Shown here in pieces: positions 6,979 through 9,039 of a stretch of 9,039 nt of DNA (its first letter is position 1; each line of letters starts with the position of its first letter). A program made the translations under genes and the position numbers. This DNA comes from Chloroflexota bacterium. GTDB lineage: Bacteria; Chloroflexota; Dehalococcoidia; Dehalococcoidales; UBA2162. The notes below the pieces were generated by a model. The model saw only the letters and a list, made by a program, of their open reading frames with translations, made no database searches and was not told the DNA's origin. Where the stretch lies: NCBI GenBank assembly GCA_016202525.1, contig JACQOM010000115.1, forward strand, positions 1 through 9,039, given 5' to 3'.

Positions 6979-7991
6979 AAAATCACCTCTTTGCTGGCTC
7001 CATTGGGTCGTAGCTTCTTGAGCTGCTCGAATAGTTTCTTTTCTTCTGCGGAGAGCTTACCCGGCAAGACTACCTGCACTTTAGCCAGCAAGTCGCCGTG
7101 GGCGGAGTTACCCAGATGAGGCATTCCCTGCCCGGACAGGCGGAAAGCACGTCCATTTTGAGTTTCCGGCGGAATTTTTAGCGCCAGTTTTCCGGTGATG
7201 GTGGGGACTGGCACCTCACCGCCGAGCATGGCTATGGTCAGCGGGACGGATACGTCCACATACAGGTCATCTCCCTTACGTTCAAACATCTGGTGAGGTT
7301 TAATCGATATTGCCAGGTAAAGGTCGCCACTTTTACCTCCGGAATAACCCGGTTCTCCCTTGCCGGCGATGCGAACTCTAGAGCCATTGTCAACGCCGGG
7401 TGGAATCTTAACCTCCAGTCGTTTCAAGCTGGCGACGGCTCCCGAGCCGAGACATACCGAGCACCGCCTATTTTGAGTCTGGCCGGTACCCGCGCAGGTG
7501 GGGCAAGCCTCTTCGCTCTCAAGGCTCAGTATTCGGTTGGTGCCGTGATAGGCTTCTTCCAGTGTTACTTCTACGGGGTGCTCGATATTCTGACCTTGTC
7601 TTGGCCGGACCTGGCGGCCGGCTGTTCCGGTCCGGAAACCCTGGAACAGGTCACCAAAAAGGTCGTTGATATTACCCTGCTCAAAGCGGAAGTTTTGAGT
7701 GCCTCCCTGGCTGAAATCCCACTGCGGTGGTGCCTGTTGTCCTCTGGTTCCGGCAAACTGGTCAGCGTGCTGCCACTGGTCACCATACTGGTCGTACTTC
7801 TGGCGTTTTTCCTTGTCAGAGAGGACCTCATGAGCCTCATTTATCTCTTTAAACCTGGCTTCGGCTGACTTGTCACCGGGATTAACGTCAGGGTGATGCT
7901 TACGGGCCAGCCGTCGGTAAGCCTGCTTTATCTCCTGCTCGCTGGCATTTCGCTTAATACCCAGTATGCTATAGTAATCTTTCCTGGCCAT
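6975..7991 (-). CDS. dnaJ: DnaJ-type Hsp40 co-chaperone with a half zinc finger
   Basis: A 338-residue Hsp40 that would stimulate DnaK ATPase and deliver substrates. The J domain (4-70) has HPD at 33-35; a Gly/Phe/Gln-rich linker runs to about 130; CTD I and II (about 135-312) carry the hydrophobic peptide-binding fold, and a short C-terminal helix follows. The zinc region holds only two CxxCxGxG motifs (CPTCAGTG 163-170 and CSVCLGSG 177-184), where class A DnaJ has four and CbpA-type class B proteins none. Length is also between the two. The start at ATG 7991 is fixed by an in-frame TAA a few codons upstream. There is no Shine-Dalgarno, and the -10 box ends 6 bp before the ATG, so the mRNA is probably leaderless. 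First gene of the operon; hspR overlaps by 4 bp. No dnaK or grpE is present in the window. Confidence 0.94.
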   Translation of the reverse strand: MARKDYYSILGIKRNASEQEIKQAYRRLARKHHPDVNPGDKSAEARFKEINEAHEVLSDKEKRQKYDQYGDQWQHADQFAGTRGQQAPPQWDFSQGGTQNFRFEQGNINDLFGDLFQGFRTGTAGRQVRPRQGQNIEHPVEVTLEEAYHGTNRILSLESEEACPTCAGTGQTQNRRCSVCLGSGAVASLKRLEVKIPPGVDNGSRVRIAGKGEPGYSGGKSGDLYLAISIKPHQMFERKGDDLYVDVSVPLTIAMLGGEVPVPTITGKLALKIPPETQNGRAFRLSGQGMPHLGNSAHGDLLAKVQVVLPGKLSAEEKKLFEQLKKLRPNGASKEVIL

Positions 7992-8028
7992 ATTGTCATT
8001 TTAACTCATTTTGTAAAATATGACAATA
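7991..8028 (-). promoter_or_regulatory. dnaJ operon promoter with bracketing inverted repeat (probable HspR operator)
   Basis: On the minus strand TTGTCA (8021-8026) and TAAAAT (7998-8003) are 17 bp apart; after 6 more bases comes the ATG of dnaJ, so transcription should start at or next to its A. On the plus strand the arms TATTGTCAT (7991-7999) and ATGACAATA (8020-8028) are a perfect 9-bp inverted repeat, one arm covering the start site and the other the -35 box. A bound protein would block RNA polymerase. HspR, encoded by the second gene, is the obvious candidate. A related half-site, CTGTCA, occurs at 8064-8069. Confidence 0.65.
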
Positions 8029-8137
8029 GTATGATAAAGAAGTTAATAAATCAGTATTAAGTAACTGTCAGCCGAATGGGGGATAAGGGGGGTAAGGTCC
8101 GATGAGTTTGGTAAGAGACCAACGATGAGCAGAACCA

Positions 8138-8167
8138 AAAGAGGTTGGGCAATTGCCCAACCTCTTT
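8138..8167 (-). terminator. Intrinsic terminator of the glutamine synthetase gene
   Basis: A perfect 30-bp palindrome (15-bp arms, effectively a 13-bp stem with AATT loop; core GGTTGGGC/GCCCAACC) lies 28 bp beyond the glutamine synthetase stop codon. Read on the minus strand it ends in TTTTGGTTCT, a short U tract. It insulates the dnaJ operon promoter from upstream transcription. The plus-strand flank (CTAGTATT) is a poorer U tract. Confidence 0.75.
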
Positions 8168-8195
8168 CTAGTATTAGTGGAGTGAACTGGCTAGT

Positions 8196-9039
8196 TTATA
8201 AAATCGGCAGGTATCTCTTTATCTCGTATTCTGTTACCTGTGTCCGGTACTGGTCCCACTCGATTTTCTTATTCTGGATAAAGGCATTGAAGACATGCTC
8301 ACCCAGAGCTTTACGCACTACTTCACTCTTTTCAGTTAGCTGAATAGCGTCAAACAGGCTGGCAGGCAGGGTGCCGATTCCTCTTTCCTTTCTTTCCTGC
8401 TCGGTCATCTCGTATACGTTTTCCTCTACTGGAGTCGGAGGTTGTAAGTTCTTCTCAATTCCATCCAGCCCGGCGGCCAACATTACGCTGAAGGTAAGGT
8501 AAGGATTGCAGGCAGGGTCAGGGGACCGGTATTCAATCCTGGTTGCGTTTTCCTTTCCGGGACGGTATTCAGGTACCCGAATCAGGTCGGAGCGGTTACG
8601 CCGTGCCCAGGAAAGGTATACGGGTGCTTCGTAGCCCGGGACCAGCCGCTTGTAAGAATTAATCCACTGGCTGGTGATAGCCGTGATTTCCGGACCGTGC
8701 TTGAGCAATCCGGCAACATAGCTCTTGGCTGTTTTGGAGAGATTGTACTTGTCTTTAGGGTCGAAGAAAGCATTGCGCTCGCCCTTAAACAGGGATTGAT
8801 GCACATGCATGCCGCTACCATTGATACCAAAAACTGGCTTTGGCATAAAGGTGGCATAGACGCCTTGCTGTAAGGCTATCTGTTTGACCACCAGGCGGTA
8901 GGTCATCACACTATCTGCCATGGTCAGGGCATCAGTGTACCGCATGTCTATTTCGTGCTGGCTGGGGGCAACCTCGTGGTGTGACTATTCAATACCAATG
9001 CCCATCTCCTCCAGGGTAAGAACTGATTCACGTCTCAGG
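8196..9039 (-). CDS. glnA: Glutamine synthetase type I, 3' part, interrupted by an in-frame TAG
   Basis: The C-terminal catalytic part of a GSI enzyme (glutamate + NH3 + ATP to glutamine), entering from the right edge. Reading from 9038: LTLEEMGIGIE, stop, SHHEVAPSQHEIDMRYTDAL, then MPKPVFGINGSGMHVHQS (metal and ammonium site), SYKRLVPGYEAPVYLSWARRNRSD (catalytic arginines) and RIEYRSPDPACNPYL. The tail EENVYEMTEQERKERGIGTLP lacks the NLYDLP adenylylation motif of GSI-beta, so it is the alpha type. The homology runs without shift across the TAG at 8985-8987, so this is a nonsense codon, not a frameshift. ATG at 8945 could open a 249-residue fragment, but it has no Shine-Dalgarno and would miss HHEVAP. 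As given, no functional enzyme is expected unless the codon is read through or is an error. Confidence 0.88.
8985..8987 (-). other. In-frame amber codon within glnA
   Basis: TAG occurs between ...GIGIE and SHHEVAP. The family usually has Ala or an aromatic residue at this place (E-A/Y-SHHEVAP), so TAT or TAC to TAG would be one substitution. All residues on both sides remain in frame and conserved. Confidence 0.85.

Noticed and set aside
7293..7868. 191-codon plus-strand ORF opposite dnaJ
   Set aside because: Antisense shadow of a clearly conserved gene; no ribosome-binding site or family features.
8078..8097. G-rich run as a G-quadruplex
   Set aside because: The G tracts are uneven, with only two runs longer than two bases, so four stacked tracts need arbitrary splitting.
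8108..8122. TTGGT/ACCAA hairpin in the glnA-dnaJ spacer
   Set aside because: A 5-bp stem without a U tract or conserved context is expected by chance.
8985..8987. Pyrrolysine at the amber codon
   Set aside because: Glutamine synthetase is not a known Pyl protein, and hspR in this window ends with TAG; a nonsense mutation or error is simpler.
1..9039. CRISPR array, insertion sequence, prophage or attachment site
   Set aside because: No regularly spaced repeats, transposase, integrase or phage-like genes on either strand.

Overview
The window reads as an ordinary bacterial chromosome segment, most likely from an uncultured Chloroflexota bacterium, with Dehalococcoidia the best guess. That placement is an inference from gene content: a dnaJ-hspR pair without dnaK, a ClpC-type unfoldase, a short CxxC...CxxC zinc-ribbon protein of a kind common in that class, a type I-alpha glutamine synthetase, TTG starts, and blocks of palindromic repeats between genes. 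No rRNA gene or other decisive marker is present.

Layout from left to right. Positions 1-20 hold the 5' end of a tRNA gene on the minus strand that runs off the window, with a possible promoter at 42-70. A minus-strand MFS transporter follows; its likely TTG start is at 1380, and it has a strong sigma70-type promoter at 1473-1501 and inverted repeats in its control region. Positions 1509-1711 are a non-coding block of six consecutive hairpins. A small plus-strand zinc-ribbon gene (1885-2073) has a near-perfect Shine-Dalgarno sequence and converges on the end of clpC with a 20-bp gap.

The core is a tightly packed six-gene minus-strand operon from 7991 down to 2094: dnaJ, hspR, a SAM-dependent methyltransferase, a VTT/DedA-type membrane protein, an alpha/beta-hydrolase-like protein and clpC. 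Junctions are -4, +28, +10, +3 and -4 bp. DnaJ (co-chaperone), HspR (MerR-family heat-shock repressor) and ClpC (AAA+ unfoldase for ClpP) form a recognisable protein quality-control set. Three membrane- or lipid-like proteins sit between the regulator and the unfoldase. The only strong promoter seen for the operon is at 7998-8026. Its -10 box ends 6 bp before the dnaJ ATG and there is no ribosome-binding site, so dnaJ is probably translated from a leaderless mRNA. A 9-bp inverted repeat brackets this promoter and is a good candidate operator for autoregulation by HspR.

Upstream of the operon a perfect palindrome (8138-8167) probably terminates a minus-strand glutamine synthetase gene that enters from the right edge. 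That gene carries an in-frame amber TAG (8985-8987) just before the conserved SHHEVAP motif, so as given it encodes a truncated protein: a pseudogene, a recoded gene or a sequence error.

No mobile element, CRISPR array or phage gene was seen. The most noteworthy items are the stress operon with its embedded membrane-protein trio, its leaderless and palindrome-bracketed promoter, the half zinc finger of DnaJ, the amber codon in glutamine synthetase, and the hairpin array upstream of the MFS gene.
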